A stretch of 64,000 nt of DNA from Clostridium sp. D33t1_170424_F3 (GTDB lineage Bacteria; Bacillota; Clostridia; Oscillospirales; Acutalibacteraceae): contig NZ_JADPEG010000005.1 in the NCBI RefSeq assembly GCF_015667585.1, positions 63,044 to 127,043 on the forward strand, in the 5' to 3' direction. Below, in pieces: positions 9,670-18,136 of the stretch; the first letter of the stretch is position 1, and every line of letters begins with the position of its first letter. The notes below the pieces were generated by a model that ran no database searches, was not told the DNA's origin, and saw only the letters and a list, made by a program, of their open reading frames with translations. The position numbers and the translations under genes are program-made.

Positions 9670-9706
9670 ATTATACGGGAGGACCGGAGAAAAAGCAATG
9701 GAACAA

Positions 9707-10336
9707 TTAACAAATTTGATCGGTTTCTCCCAGTGCAATGCACAAAGCGACGTCCGCCTGCTTGGCTGCAACCAGAGCGACGCGCGGACTCAGCGGCGGC
9801 AGATCGTCCGTGCTGGACACGCCGTCCCCCACAACATAGAGAAAGTCCCCCATGCGGCGGACGGAAATCGTGTCCGTATGCCCGTAACCCGCGATGCCGG
9901 AAGCGGTGACAATAGGTTTGCGCAGATGGTTTGCCTCGTGGACCAGCATGGCTTTGCAGGCGGGCGTGTCAAAGGCCTCGATCCAGATGTCGCAGCCGGC
10001 GAAGAGCTGGGCGGCGTTCTGCGCGTTGACCCGCACGTGCTCGCACCGCAGCTGTAAGCCGGGGTTGATGCGCAGCAGGTTTTCCCGCAGCGCCTGCACC
10101 TTGCTCTTTCCCAGCTGGTCGGGAAAATAGAACTGCCGGTTGAGGTTGGACGGCTCCACATAATCGAAGTCGGCCAGCGTCAGGCGGCAGAACCCGCAGC
10201 GGACCAGAAAGTGCGCCGCGTTAGAGCCCAGCCCGCCCAGTCCGGCAATCCCGACGCGGGTCTGCCGGATGCGCTGGAGCTGTGCGCCATGCAGATATTG
10301 TTTGAGGCCCTGGCAGAAAAGATACTCACTCATTTG
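9707..10336 (-). CDS. thiF: ThiF: ThiS adenylyltransferase
   Basis: 209 residues, E1-like Rossmann fold. GIAGLGGLGSNAAHFL is the nucleotide-binding glycine motif; DFDYVEPSNLNRQFYF carries the Asp and Arg residues that contact ATP, and TASGIAGYG follows. ThiF adenylates the C-terminal Gly of ThiS so that it can receive sulfur for thiazole synthesis. It lacks the two zinc CxxC pairs and the rhodanese extension of E. coli ThiF, as usual in the short Clostridial version. The ATG at 10336 overlaps the last 11 nt of thiH, indicating translational coupling. It is the last gene of the riboswitch-controlled thiSGHF operon. Confidence 0.9.
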   Translation of the reverse strand, partial: QMSEYLFCQGLKQYLHGAQLQRIRQTRVGIAGLGGLGSNAAHFLVRCGFCRLTLADFDYVEPSNLNRQFYFPDQLGKSKVQALRENLLRINPGLQLRCEHVRVNAQNAAQLFAGCDIWIEAFDTPACKAMLVHEANHLRKPIVTASGIAGYGHTDTISVRRMGDFLYVVGDGVSSTDDLPPLSPRVALVAAKQADVALCIALGETDQIC

Positions 10337-11444
10337 ATAAAATATCCCAATCCTTATATACTGGCTGATATCCCCTGCGGCGGATCGCGTCAGACATTTC
10401 CTCCACGTCCCGTCCGTCGGAGATTTCAAACTGTCCTTCGGTTTTTGCCTCTTCGGCGTGGCCGCCCACCTCGGTGACGGATGCGGCGGACATTTTGGTG
10501 ACCCCCAGCCCGATCAGATTGTCGCGGAACGACGGTTCCTCGCGCGTGGAAACCGTGATGCCCAGCCGCGGCAAAAAGCAGCGGTAGGCCGTCATGGCCT
10601 GCACAATCGCCGCGTCCGTCACATCGCACGCGGGATGAAACCCGCCCTCGCCGGGGCAGGGGCGGATGCGGGGCAGGGAAACGGCGACGTCGGTGTCCGG
10701 ATAGCGGTCCGTCAGGTACCTGGCATGCAGGCCGGTGAAAAAGGTTTCCCTGCGCCAGTCGTCCAAGCCGAGCAGCGCGCCCAGATTGACGCCATGGTAT
10801 TTGGCGCGGCAGGCGCGCTCCGGGCTGTCCAGCCGGTTCCGGTAGTCGTGCTTCGGTCCGCTGGGGTGCAGGGTGGGGTACAGGTCCTCGTTGTAGGTTT
10901 CCTGAAACATGGTGAAGCTGTCCACGCCGGCGTCGTACAGCATCCGGTATTCCTCTTCCGTCAGGGAATATACCTCAATGCAGATGGAGCAGACGTATTT
11001 CCGCAGGATGCGCACGCAGTCCGCGATATAGACGGGCGGCGTCGCGGCACGGGATTCGCCGGTCAGAATGATGATGTGCTTGATGCCCTCGCGCTGGATG
11101 GCCTGTCCCTCGCGCTCCACTTCCTCCATCGTCAGTTTGGAGCGTTTGATAGAATTATGCCGGTTAAAGCCGCAGTAAATGCAGGCGTTTTCACAGATGT
11201 TTGCCAAATATAATGGCGTAAACAACGTAATGGTACGCCCAAAATGGGAGAGTGTCAAGCGGTTGGCCTGCTGGGCCATCGCCTCCAGATGGCGTTCCGC
11301 CGCGGGGGAGAGCAGGGTCAGGAAATCCAGCTCCGTTTTATGTTCCTTTCCCAGCGCGCGCAAAACGGCTGCGTCGTCCGCTTTTTTCAGGAATTCATCA
11401 AACGGGAATTCCTTGTACTGCCGGTAAAGCGTATAAAAACTCAT
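10326..11444 (-). CDS. thiH: ThiH: 2-iminoacetate synthase (radical SAM)
   Basis: 372 residues. The CENACIYC motif is the CxxxCxxC cluster site of radical SAM enzymes, followed by GFNRHNSIKR. ThiH cleaves tyrosine to give dehydroglycine for the thiazole moiety of thiamine, an anaerobic route that fits the host. ATG 11444 has GGGAGG 7 nt upstream; an in-frame GTG further upstream overlaps it. It lies 15 bp after thiG and overlaps thiF. Confidence 0.93.
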   Translation of the reverse strand: MSFYTLYRQYKEFPFDEFLKKADDAAVLRALGKEHKTELDFLTLLSPAAERHLEAMAQQANRLTLSHFGRTITLFTPLYLANICENACIYCGFNRHNSIKRSKLTMEEVEREGQAIQREGIKHIIILTGESRAATPPVYIADCVRILRKYVCSICIEVYSLTEEEYRMLYDAGVDSFTMFQETYNEDLYPTLHPSGPKHDYRNRLDSPERACRAKYHGVNLGALLGLDDWRRETFFTGLHARYLTDRYPDTDVAVSLPRIRPCPGEGGFHPACDVTDAAIVQAMTAYRCFLPRLGITVSTREEPSFRDNLIGLGVTKMSAASVTEVGGHAEEAKTEGQFEISDGRDVEEMSDAIRRRGYQPVYKDWDILSNE

Positions 11445-11459
11445 CTTTACGCCTCCCAC

Positions 11460-12233
11460 TCAGCGGAGGAATCCGGTCAGGGGCGAGGAAGCCTGCGCAT
11501 ATTCGGACACGCCGCCCGGCCCGGCCAGATACGATTTGCGCCCGGCGCGGACCGCTTCGCCGAAGGCGTCCGCCATCAGCACCGGGTCGTTTGCCGTGGC
11601 AATGGCGGTGTTGACCAGCACGGCGGCGGCGCCCAGTTCCATGGCCTCCAGCGCCTCGGAGGGTTTGCCGATGCCCGCGTCCACCACGATGGGCAGATCG
11701 ATTTCCTCGATCAGGATTTTGACAAGCTCTTTGGTCTTTAACCCCCGGTTGCTGCCGATGGGCGCGCCCAGGGGCATAATGGCGGATGCGCCCGCGTCGC
11801 GCATGCGGCGGGCGGCCATCAGGTCCGGCGACATGTAGGGCAGGACGGTAAAGCCTTCGTTTGCCAGCACGTCGATGGCGCGGATGGTCTCCTGATTGTC
11901 CGGCAGCAGGTATTTGTTGTCGGAGACAATTTCGATCTTGATCCAGTCGCCGCAGCCGGCGGCGCGCGCCAGCCGCGCGATGCGAATCGCTTCGTCGGCG
12001 GTGCGCGCGCCGGAGGTGTTGGGCATCAAAATGCAGTTCTTGGGAATATAGGGCAGCATGCTGTGGTCCGGGGCCTCAAAGTCCATGCGGCGCAGCGCGA
12101 CCGTCACCACCTGCGCGCCGGATCTGGCGATCACCTCGGGAATCAAACGGTCGTCGCCGAATTTGCCGGTCCCCACGAACAGGCGGCTGGCCAGGGCCTG
12201 TCCGCCGATTTTTAAAACGTCTTCCTTTATCAT
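11460..12233 (-). CDS. thiG: ThiG: thiazole synthase
   Basis: 257 residues, the usual ThiG length. It starts [25 protein letters not shown], with the Schiff-base Lys region in [10 protein letters not shown] and phosphate-binding glycine motifs ([26 protein letters not shown]) of the TIM barrel. It condenses DXP, dehydroglycine and ThiS thiocarboxylate into the thiazole phosphate. ATG 12233 follows GGAGG with 9-nt spacing. It lies directly downstream of thiS. Confidence 0.95.
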   Translation of the reverse strand: MIKEDVLKIGGQALASRLFVGTGKFGDDRLIPEVIARSGAQVVTVALRRMDFEAPDHSMLPYIPKNCILMPNTSGARTADEAIRIARLARAAGCGDWIKIEIVSDNKYLLPDNQETIRAIDVLANEGFTVLPYMSPDLMAARRMRDAGASAIMPLGAPIGSNRGLKTKELVKILIEEIDLPIVVDAGIGKPSEALEAMELGAAAVLVNTAIATANDPVLMADAFGEAVRAGRKSYLAGPGGVSEYAQASSPLTGFLR

Positions 12234-12279
12234 GAATATATTCCTCCATTCCATCGTTTCATCATGCGGCGCGGCGTAT

Positions 12280-12480
12280 TCAGCCGCCGCCCACAAAGCG
12301 CAGGATTTCCAGCGTGTCGCCCTCGGAAAGGGCGGTGCGGTCCAATGCGGCGGGCGAAAGAATGGTCCCGTTCCACTCCACCGCAACGGCGTTGCCCGGC
12401 AGCTGCCGGAGCGCCAGATACCCGGCGACCGTCGCCGGCTCAGACAGGGTTTCCGCTTTTCCATTGACTGTGATCTGCAT
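12280..12480 (-). CDS. thiS: ThiS: sulfur carrier protein
   Basis: 66 residues, beta-grasp fold, starting [12 protein letters not shown] and ending in FVGGG. The C-terminal Gly-Gly is what ThiF adenylates. ATG 12480 follows GGGAGG with 7-nt spacing. It is the first gene after the TPP riboswitch and its terminator. Hydroxymethylpyrimidine genes (thiC, thiD) and thiE are not in the window. Confidence 0.92.
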   Translation of the reverse strand: MQITVNGKAETLSEPATVAGYLALRQLPGNAVAVEWNGTILSPAALDRTALSEGDTLEILRFVGGG

Positions 12481-12514
12481 GCATTCACCTCCCAAAGCGT
12501 AGCCATGCGGTGGG

Positions 12515-12551
12515 CAAAACAAAAAGCACCCGCCATTTTCAGCGAGTGCTT
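12515..12551 (-). terminator. Riboswitch-controlled terminator before thiS
   Basis: Minus-strand stem AGCACTCGC / GGCGGGTGCT followed by TTTTTGTTTT. It sits between the TPP aptamer and the thiS Shine-Dalgarno, so TPP binding probably ends transcription here. Confidence 0.8.
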
Positions 12552-12581
12552 CCATTTTAATCAAAAATTTTCTTAAAATAT

Positions 12582-12670
12582 GGCTTGCTCCCTCCAACAG
12601 TGTTAACTGACAGGTTCAAAGGGTCAGGTTTTACCTTCTCAACTTATTGCTAAGTCCCCCCGCAAACGAT
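12582..12670 (-). promoter_or_regulatory. TPP riboswitch aptamer (THI element)
   Basis: The minus strand shows P1 arms GTTTGC / GCAAGC, a GGGGGGACTTAGC arm, the TTGAGA bulge, the conserved ACCCTTTGAACCTG core and a GTTAACACTG...GGAGGGA 3' arm. These are the standard parts of the thiamine pyrophosphate aptamer. It lies just upstream of thiSGHF. Confidence 0.92.
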
Positions 12671-12690
12671 CATGCTATGCAATTTTCCCC

Positions 12691-12719
12691 ATGATAACAC
12701 ACTTTTTTTGCGGTGTCAA
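12691..12719 (-). promoter_or_regulatory. Sigma-A promoter of the thi operon
   Basis: Minus strand TTGACA (12714-12719), 17-bp spacer, TATCAT (12691-12696). The transcript starts just before the TPP aptamer. The -35 lies only 7 bp from the spoIIID stop. Confidence 0.8.
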
Positions 12720-12725
12720 CGGCGG

Positions 12726-13007
12726 TCAGCCGTTGTGCCCGGCGGTTCCCGCGCCGACCGGCTCCTTTTTGTACTTCAGCCGGGTCGCCATGCCGCCGCG
12801 GATGTGCCGCTGTGCTTTGTTGACCTCCAGCACGCTTTTTACTTCCTTGTAGAGCTGTGGGTCCACATATTTTAAACGCTGCGCAACATCTTTATGTACC
12901 GTGCTTTTGCTCACGCCGAACTTTTTGGCCGCTTTCCGCACCGTCGCTTTATTTTCAATGATATATTCGCCGAGCTCCACTGCGCGCTCTTCCACAATTC
13001 CTTTCAT
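12726..13007 (-). CDS. spoIIID: SpoIIID: sporulation transcription factor
   Basis: 93 residues. ERAVELGEYIIENKATVRKAAKKFGVSKSTVHKDV is the helix-turn-helix of SpoIIID, followed by the basic C-terminal helix (RGGMATRLKYKKEP). SpoIIID acts in the mother cell after sigma-E, switching genes on and off before sigma-K. Length matches the family. ATG 13007 follows GGGGGG. A sigma-E-type promoter lies about 31 bp upstream, as expected from Bacillus. Its presence is the clearest sign that the organism forms spores. Confidence 0.96.
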   Translation of the reverse strand: MKGIVEERAVELGEYIIENKATVRKAAKKFGVSKSTVHKDVAQRLKYVDPQLYKEVKSVLEVNKAQRHIRGGMATRLKYKKEPVGAGTAGHNG

Positions 13008-13037
13008 GGTACGCCCCCCTAATCAAGTTACGCTACC

Positions 13038-13065
13038 AATATATGATGCGGCGCGCCGGAATATG
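13038..13065 (-). promoter_or_regulatory. Sigma-E-type sporulation promoter of spoIIID
   Basis: Minus strand CATATT (-35, 13060-13065), 14-bp spacer, CATATATT (-10, 13038-13045), close to the Bacillus sigma-E consensus (ATATT, N13-15, CATACANT). No good sigma-A promoter is seen here. Confidence 0.65.
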
Positions 13066-13180
13066 AGGATAAGCCGCGCGGGAAAATGTGCAGTCTGCTT
13101 TTTTCAGCCGCGGTTAACGGCGGAATGGAAGGCAGGAAGGAAATTTGTCCTGTAAAATCGACAAAACCCGGATTTGCCTC

Positions 13181-13209
13181 TTTACTTTATCCTGCTAATC
13201 CGTTAGAAT
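13181..13209 (+). promoter_or_regulatory. Sigma-A promoter of the amino-acid ABC operon
   Basis: TTTACT (13181-13186), 17-bp spacer, TAGAAT (13204-13209). The predicted start near 13216 puts the leader hairpin (13223-13270) at the very 5' end of the transcript. Confidence 0.6.
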
Positions 13210-13222
13210 AATACCATATAGT

Positions 13223-13270
13223 CCCCTCCGCGCACGCCGGGATCTTCCCGCATACGTATGGAGGGGTTTT
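13223..13270 (+). terminator. Terminator-like leader hairpin (possible attenuator) before the ABC operon
   Basis: Outer stem CCCCTCC / GGAGGGG encloses an inner CGGGA / TCCCG hairpin and is followed by TTTTAT. No plus-strand gene ends upstream, so this is a leader element rather than an ordinary gene end. No leader peptide or known aptamer is visible. Confidence 0.5.
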
Positions 13271-13299
13271 ATCTGACAAGAAGGATGGGAGTAAAGAAA

Positions 13300-14196
13300 A
13301 TGAAAAAAGTATGGGCGCTTTTGCTGACGGCAATTTTGGTAATCGGCTGTGTGGGCTGCGGTTCCCCAAATGCGGGAAACGGAGGCGACGCGGCGGGACT
13401 GAACAATAACTCGCAGGAGATGGCCTCTGGCATGGACGGGGAAGCGGACGCCTCCTGGGACAAGGTGGAGCAGGCGGGCAAGCTGATCCTGGGCCTGGAC
13501 GACGCGTTCCCGCCGATGGGTTTTGTCGACACCCAGACGGGCGAGCTCGTCGGCTTTGACATTGACGTGGCGCGCGAAGTCTGCAATCACCTCGGCATTG
13601 AGCTGGAAACCCAGCCGATCAACTGGGACAATAAATCCGCGGAGCTTAACAACGGCAACGTGGACTGTCTTTGGAACGGTTTCAGCAAGACGGAAGAGCG
13701 CGACCGCGAATTTAACCTGAGTATTCCGTACATGAAAAACAACCAGATCGTCCTGGTCAAGTCCGATTCCGCATACAAGGGCCTCAAGGACCTGGAAGGC
13801 AAGACCGTCGGCGTACAGGCGGATTCCTCCGCGGAGGTTGCGCTGAATGACAATCCGGATTTCAAAAACACCCTGAAGGACATCGTGCAGATCGACGATT
13901 ATTCCAAGGCGGTGCTGGAAATCCAGAACGGCACCATCGACGCGATTGCGATCGACGAGGTGGTGGCCCGCTATTACCTGACCAATAACCCGGGCGCGTA
14001 CGTTGTGCTGCAGAACGAGGACGGCACGGACGCTTCCTTGGCGCAGGAGGATTACGTCATCGGCTTCCGCAAAGCAGATAACGCGCTGAAGGAGAAGGTT
14101 GAGGGCGCGCTGAAGGAAATGGCCGCGGACGGCACCATTAAGGAAATTTCTGAAAAATGGTTCAGCGAGGACGTCACGACGGTCCCTGCGGAATGA
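13300..14196 (+). CDS. Polar amino-acid ABC transporter, substrate-binding lipoprotein
   Basis: 298 residues. MKKVWALLLTAILVIGCVGC is a lipoprotein signal (Cys within ILVIGC or GCVGC), anchoring it to the outer face of the membrane. The family 3 solute-binding fold is shown by LILGLDDAFPPMGFVD, LVGFDIDVAREVCNHL, DCLWNGFSKTEERDREF and the C-terminal EISEKWF. The Arg and Asp in these motifs bind the amino-acid backbone. Ligand (glutamine, cystine, lysine and others) cannot be decided. ATG 13300 is used since GGGAG lies 8 nt upstream; ATG 13285 would have no spacing. First of three transporter genes. Confidence 0.93.
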   Translation: MKKVWALLLTAILVIGCVGCGSPNAGNGGDAAGLNNNSQEMASGMDGEADASWDKVEQAGKLILGLDDAFPPMGFVDTQTGELVGFDIDVAREVCNHLGIELETQPINWDNKSAELNNGNVDCLWNGFSKTEERDREFNLSIPYMKNNQIVLVKSDSAYKGLKDLEGKTVGVQADSSAEVALNDNPDFKNTLKDIVQIDDYSKAVLEIQNGTIDAIAIDEVVARYYLTNNPGAYVVLQNEDGTDASLAQEDYVIGFRKADNALKEKVEGALKEMAADGTIKEISEKWFSEDVTTVPAE

Positions 14197-14233
14197 GTTT
14201 GGTGAAACCGAAGGAAAAGGAGGTGGTTGCAGC

Positions 14234-14875
14234 GTGAATTATCAGATTTTACTGTCCCAGATGCTGGAAGGGACGCTCATGTCGCTGCGCATCTTTTTTT
14301 CCACGCTGCTGTTTTCCCTGCCGCTGGGACTGCTGGTATCCCTGGGGCGCATGTCGAAGAATCCGATTATCAACCTGCCGGTCCGGCTGTATATCCTGAT
14401 TATGCGCGGCACGCCGCTGATGCTGCAGCTGTTGTTTATCTTCTATGGATTGAAGCCGCTGTTCGGCATCCAGCTGGACCGCGTGCTGGCCGCGCAGGTG
14501 GCGTTCGCTCTGAACTATGCGGCCTATTTTGCGGAGATTTTCCGCGGCGGCATCGAGGGCATCCCGCAGGGGCAGTATGAGGCGTCCAAGGTGCTCGGGT
14601 TTACCAGGCAGCAGACCTTTTTCCGCATTGTGCTGCCGCAGGTGGTCAAGCGCATCATCCCGCCGATGGGCAACGAGTTCATCACTCTGGTCAAGGATAC
14701 GTCTTTGGCGCAGGTAATCGGCGTGGTGGAGCTGCTGAAGATCACCTCCAACTGGGTTTCCTCCGCGGTCGATATGACCCCGTTCCTGATTGCGGGCGTC
14801 TTCTACCTGGTGATGAACGGCATTGTGACGCGCTGCTTCACCGTGGCGGAAAAGCGTCTTGCGTACTATCGCTGA
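14234..14875 (+). CDS. Amino-acid ABC transporter permease
   Basis: 213 residues with about five membrane helices (HisMQ type). The EAA loop is in EASKVLGFTRQQTFFRIVLPQ, and LPLGLLVSLGRM and RGTPLMLQLLFIFYG are typical. It starts with GTG after AAGGAGG (10-nt spacing). It lies 37 bp after the binding protein and 12 bp before the ATPase, forming a complete importer. Confidence 0.94.
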   Translation: MNYQILLSQMLEGTLMSLRIFFSTLLFSLPLGLLVSLGRMSKNPIINLPVRLYILIMRGTPLMLQLLFIFYGLKPLFGIQLDRVLAAQVAFALNYAAYFAEIFRGGIEGIPQGQYEASKVLGFTRQQTFFRIVLPQVVKRIIPPMGNEFITLVKDTSLAQVIGVVELLKITSNWVSSAVDMTPFLIAGVFYLVMNGIVTRCFTVAEKRLAYYR

Positions 14876-14887
14876 GGAGGGACGGCT

Positions 14888-15652
14888 ATGCAGATATTGA
14901 CGGCAAACGATATATACAAGAGCTTTGACGGCGTGGAGGTCCTCAAGGGCATCTCCGTCGGGGTGAATAAAGGCGAGGTTTTGGCGATCATCGGCCCCTC
15001 CGGCTCCGGAAAGAGCACGTTCCTGCGCTGTGTGACGCAGCTGGAAACGGTGGACGCGGGGGATATTACCATCTGCGGCGAAAAGCTGGTGCAGAACGGC
15101 GAGGACGGGAAGGCCCGGTACGCCGATAAGGCGGCCTGCGGCAAGATCGGTCTGCGCATCGGGCTGGTGTTCCAGAATTTTAACCTGTTCCCGCACTTTT
15201 CCGTGCTGCGGAACATCACGGAGGCGCCCATCCGGGTGCTGGGCAAATCGAAGGAGGAAGCGGAGAAGGCTGCGCGGCAGCTCCTGGTGAAGATGAACCT
15301 GGCGGATAAGGCGGACGCCTATCCGTTCCAGCTCTCCGGCGGGCAGCAGCAGCGCGTATCCATTGCGCGGGCGCTGGCGATGGAGCCGGAAATCCTCTTC
15401 TTTGACGAACCGACCTCCGCGCTGGACCCGGAGCTGACCGGCGAAATTCTCAAGGTGATCCGGGAGCTTGCGGCGGAGCATATGACGATGGTGGTCGTCA
15501 CGCACGAGATGAAATTTGCCCGCGACGTGGCGGATTACGTCGTCTTTATGGACGACGGCGCGATTGTGGAGCAGGGGAAGCCGGAGCAGCTGTTTGACAG
15601 CACGACGAACGAGCGGACACTGGCGTTCCTGTCCCGGTATCACGACGCATAA
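14888..15652 (+). CDS. Amino-acid ABC transporter ATP-binding protein
   Basis: 254 residues with Walker [11 protein letters not shown]-loop in [11 protein letters not shown], signature LSGGQQQR, Walker [15 protein letters not shown] and switch His in VVTHEM. GlnQ/HisP-like; it powers uptake with the two upstream genes. ATG follows GAGGAGG. A short insertion ([22 protein letters not shown]) between Walker A and the Q-loop is common in this subfamily. Confidence 0.95.
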   Translation: MQILTANDIYKSFDGVEVLKGISVGVNKGEVLAIIGPSGSGKSTFLRCVTQLETVDAGDITICGEKLVQNGEDGKARYADKAACGKIGLRIGLVFQNFNLFPHFSVLRNITEAPIRVLGKSKEEAEKAARQLLVKMNLADKADAYPFQLSGGQQQRVSIARALAMEPEILFFDEPTSALDPELTGEILKVIRELAAEHMTMVVVTHEMKFARDVADYVVFMDDGAIVEQGKPEQLFDSTTNERTLAFLSRYHDA

Positions 15653-15669
15653 ATGGAATAAAGGATAGA

Positions 15670-15699
15670 ACGGCTGTCTCTGTTGGCGGAGGCAGCCGT
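15670..15699 (+). terminator. Hairpin after the amino-acid ABC operon
   Basis: Stem ACGGCTGTCTC / GAGGCAGCCGT, 18 bp after the stop codon, followed by ATATAGTT rather than a full T-run. It may be a weak terminator or a 3' end stabiliser. Confidence 0.45.
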
Positions 15700-15944
15700 A
15701 TATAGTTCCAAATGAAACGATCAAAACAGGGAAATGGAATGGCAGACAAAGACCCATTAGATGAAAACAGCAGGGAATTGTATCTGTAAAAAAATACATG
15801 CGTTTGACTGGACGCTTGAGGGATACACGCATTTTGCGCAAAATCTCCCGAACCTGATTGTGAAAGGGATGACGTCGGAGACTGTGCGTTTTTTTGTTAG
15901 GTTTTTATACGTTCTGTAATAATAGTCTTCTCTGTGTAAATGCA

Positions 15945-16003
15945 AACAAACAGCCGCCCTGCTTCAAAGCCTGTAATAAGGCTTGAGGCAGGGCGGCTGT
16001 TCT
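15945..16003 (-). terminator. Terminator of the malic enzyme-HAD operon
   Basis: Long stem AACAGCCGCCCTGC / GCAGGGCGGCTGTT with an inner AAGCCT/AGGCTT hairpin. Minus-strand tail TTTGTTTG. Confidence 0.75.
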
Positions 16004-16082
16004 TGCGTTTTATAGAATTGCGCAACGTATAAAAGCGCAGCTTGTTTTTGTTGGCCAAAAATGATGGCGAAGATAAAAGTTC

Positions 16083-16754
16083 CTAAAAGTACCAACCGTT
16101 GATCTCGTCGATGATCGCCGCCACGTCGTCCAGACTGTTTACCTTGCGGAAGCAGAGGGACAGGGCGGTTTCGTCCGATTCGCACAGGTCGGGCACCAGT
16201 ACGGAGCGGAAGCCGCCATTATGCGCCGCGCGGATACCGGCGTTGGAGTCCTCCAGCACCAGAATGTTGGCGGGCGCTTCGCCCAGCTTTTCCGCCGCGA
16301 GCAGAAAAATTGCCGGGTCCGGCTTGCTGGCATGGGCTTCCTGCCCGCTGACGGTGCAGGTGAAGCGGTTTGAGAGCCGGTGCTTCAACAGCAGGAAGTC
16401 GATCTTTTCCCGCCGGGAGGAGGAAGCCACCGCTTTTTTCAGGCCGCGCCGTTCCAGCTCGTCCAGCAGGGGAAAAAGCCCCTTTTTGGCGGGGATATCC
16501 TCTGTTTTGAGCGCCTCAAAGAACAGCGGGTTCTGCCGCTCGATCACCTTGTCCACGGGAAAATCCGCGCCGTAAAAGCGGCGCAGGATCTGCGCGGAGT
16601 CCGCCTTGCTGCGGCCCATCATATGGTTGTGAATTTCCCGCGTGAAGACGCCGCCCTGCTCCGCGACCGCCTGCCCCCAGGTGCGCTCGTACAGGGGTTC
16701 GGTGTCAAACATCAGGCCGTCCATATCAAAGATAACGGCTTTGATCGGTTCCAT
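16083..16754 (-). CDS. HAD superfamily phosphatase (beta-phosphoglucomutase-like)
   Basis: 223 residues. Motif I VIFDMDGLMFDTEP gives the nucleophilic Asp and acid/base Asp; motif II is VASSSRR, motif III Lys is in HASKPDPAIF, and motif IV is LVLEDSNAGIRAAHNGG. This is the subfamily of phosphatases and phosphomutases with an alpha-helical cap, acting on sugar phosphates; substrate unknown. ATG 16754 lies 2 bp after the malic-enzyme stop (a TTG start overlapping that stop is possible), so the two genes are one transcript. Confidence 0.9.
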   Translation of the reverse strand: MEPIKAVIFDMDGLMFDTEPLYERTWGQAVAEQGGVFTREIHNHMMGRSKADSAQILRRFYGADFPVDKVIERQNPLFFEALKTEDIPAKKGLFPLLDELERRGLKKAVASSSRREKIDFLLLKHRLSNRFTCTVSGQEAHASKPDPAIFLLAAEKLGEAPANILVLEDSNAGIRAAHNGGFRSVLVPDLCESDETALSLCFRKVNSLDDVAAIIDEINGWYF

Positions 16755-16756
16755 AC

Positions 16757-17929
16757 TCAAACGCGCGCGACCCCCGTGCGGCGCGCCGCCTCCATCACGG
16801 CTTTCGCCACGGCGGGCGCTACCTCCTTATTCAAAGCGTTGGGGATGATGAACTCCGGGCACAGTTCTTCCGGCTTGACCAGCTCTGCAATCGCCCGCGC
16901 GGCGGCGATCTTCATTTCGTCGTTGATCTCGCTGGCGCGCGCGTCCAGCGCACCGCGGAAGATGCCCGGGAACGCCAGTACGTTGTTGATCTGGTTCGGA
17001 AAGTCGGAACGGCCCGTGCCGACGACCTTCGCGCCCGCATCCAGCGCGTCCTGCGGGAAGATTTCCGGGGTGGGGTTCGCCATGGCGAAGACGATGGCGT
17101 CGCGGTTCATGCTGCGCACCATCTCCTTGGTGACCATGTTGGGAGCGGATACGCCCATGAAGACGTCCGCGCCCTTCAGCACGTCTGCCAGGCTGCCCTT
17201 CTTGCAGGCGGCGTTGGTGATCTCCGCCATCTCCGCCTTGACCGGGTTCAGGCCCTCGCGGCCCTTGAAGATCGCGCCCTGGCGGTCGCAGAGGACAACG
17301 TCCTTCAGGCCCAGGGACATCAGCAGCCTGGTGCAGGCGATGCCCGCCGCACCCGCGCCGTTGACCACAACGGAGATTTCGGACAGCTCTTTGCCGACCA
17401 GCTTCAGCGCGTTCAGCATCGCCGCAACGGTGACGACCGCCGTGCCGTGCTGGTCGTCGTGGAAGACCGGGATGTCCAGTTCCGCTTTCAGACGCTTTTC
17501 AATTTCAAAGCAGCGCGGCGCGGAGATGTCCTCCAAATTGATGCCGCCGAAGCCGGGGGCGATCATTTTGACGGTCTGGACGATCTCTTCCACGTCCTTG
17601 GTTGCCAGGCAGATGGGGAACGCGTCCACATCGCCGAAGGCCTTAAACAGTACGGCCTTGCCCTCCATGACGGGCATGCCGGCTTCCGGGCCGATATCGC
17701 CGAGGCCGAGGACGGCGGTGCCGTCCGTCACAACCGCGACCAGATTGCCTTTGCGGCAGTAATTGTAAACCTTGGAGACGTCCTGGTTGATTTCCTTGCA
17801 GGGCTCCGCGACGCCCGGCGTATAGGCGGTGGAGAGGTCGTCTTTGTTTTCCAGCGGGCAGGTAGGGACGATCTCGATCTTCCCGTGCCATTCTACATGC
17901 CGTTTCAGGGCTTCCTTTGCGTAATCCAT
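16757..17929 (-). CDS. NAD(P)-dependent malic enzyme
   Basis: 390 residues, short bacterial malic enzyme. TAYTPGVAEPC carries the catalytic Tyr, VAVVTDGTAVLGLGD and the Lys in GKAVLFKAFG form the active site, NLEDISAPRCFEIE holds the metal ligands, and VVNGAGAAGIAC is the dinucleotide motif. It decarboxylates malate to pyruvate with NAD(P)H formation. Start follows AAGGAG. It has a clear sigma-A promoter and is followed at once by a HAD phosphatase. Confidence 0.95.
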   Translation of the reverse strand: MDYAKEALKRHVEWHGKIEIVPTCPLENKDDLSTAYTPGVAEPCKEINQDVSKVYNYCRKGNLVAVVTDGTAVLGLGDIGPEAGMPVMEGKAVLFKAFGDVDAFPICLATKDVEEIVQTVKMIAPGFGGINLEDISAPRCFEIEKRLKAELDIPVFHDDQHGTAVVTVAAMLNALKLVGKELSEISVVVNGAGAAGIACTRLLMSLGLKDVVLCDRQGAIFKGREGLNPVKAEMAEITNAACKKGSLADVLKGADVFMGVSAPNMVTKEMVRSMNRDAIVFAMANPTPEIFPQDALDAGAKVVGTGRSDFPNQINNVLAFPGIFRGALDARASEINDEMKIAAARAIAELVKPEELCPEFIIPNALNKEVAPAVAKAVMEAARRTGVARV

Positions 17930-17974
17930 ACTGTTTAGGCTCCTTTTTTGTAGATTCTTAAAAGATGCAGTCTA

Positions 17975-18003
17975 AGTATACCAATCTGTGAAAAAAAGCG
18001 CAA
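17975..18003 (-). promoter_or_regulatory. Sigma-A promoter of malic enzyme
   Basis: Minus strand TTGCGC (17998-18003), 17-bp spacer, TATACT (17975-17980). Confidence 0.65.
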
Positions 18004-18053
18004 GCGTCTTTGCGTGGAGCAGCGGAAGATACGTGCAGGAAAGTTGCACAGGG

Positions 18054-18082
18054 TTGCAAAAATAGCATGAATTGGGTAAAAT
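18054..18082 (+). promoter_or_regulatory. Sigma-A promoter of the HAD-ArAE-GNAT gene run
   Basis: TTGCAA (18054-18059), 17-bp spacer, TAAAAT (18077-18082). It is divergent from the malic-enzyme promoter. Confidence 0.65.
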
Positions 18083-18136
18083 AGGTTAAACATAACAGCA
18101 AGGGCGCGGGAGCGCCGTAAGAAAAAGGGTGGTAAT

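Larger units (their letters stand above)
15653..16082. other. 430-bp intergenic region with hairpins and no convincing gene
   Basis: Holds a GC-rich hairpin just after the ABC ATPase (15670-15699) and the strong terminator of the opposing operon (15945-16003). A 16-codon reading frame MADKDPLDENSRELYL near 15740-15790 has only a weak Shine-Dalgarno and is not called. Nothing else seen. Confidence 0.6.

Noticed and set aside
15740-15790. Small frame MADKDPLDENSRELYL between two operons
   Set aside because: Too short, weak Shine-Dalgarno, no recognisable relatives.
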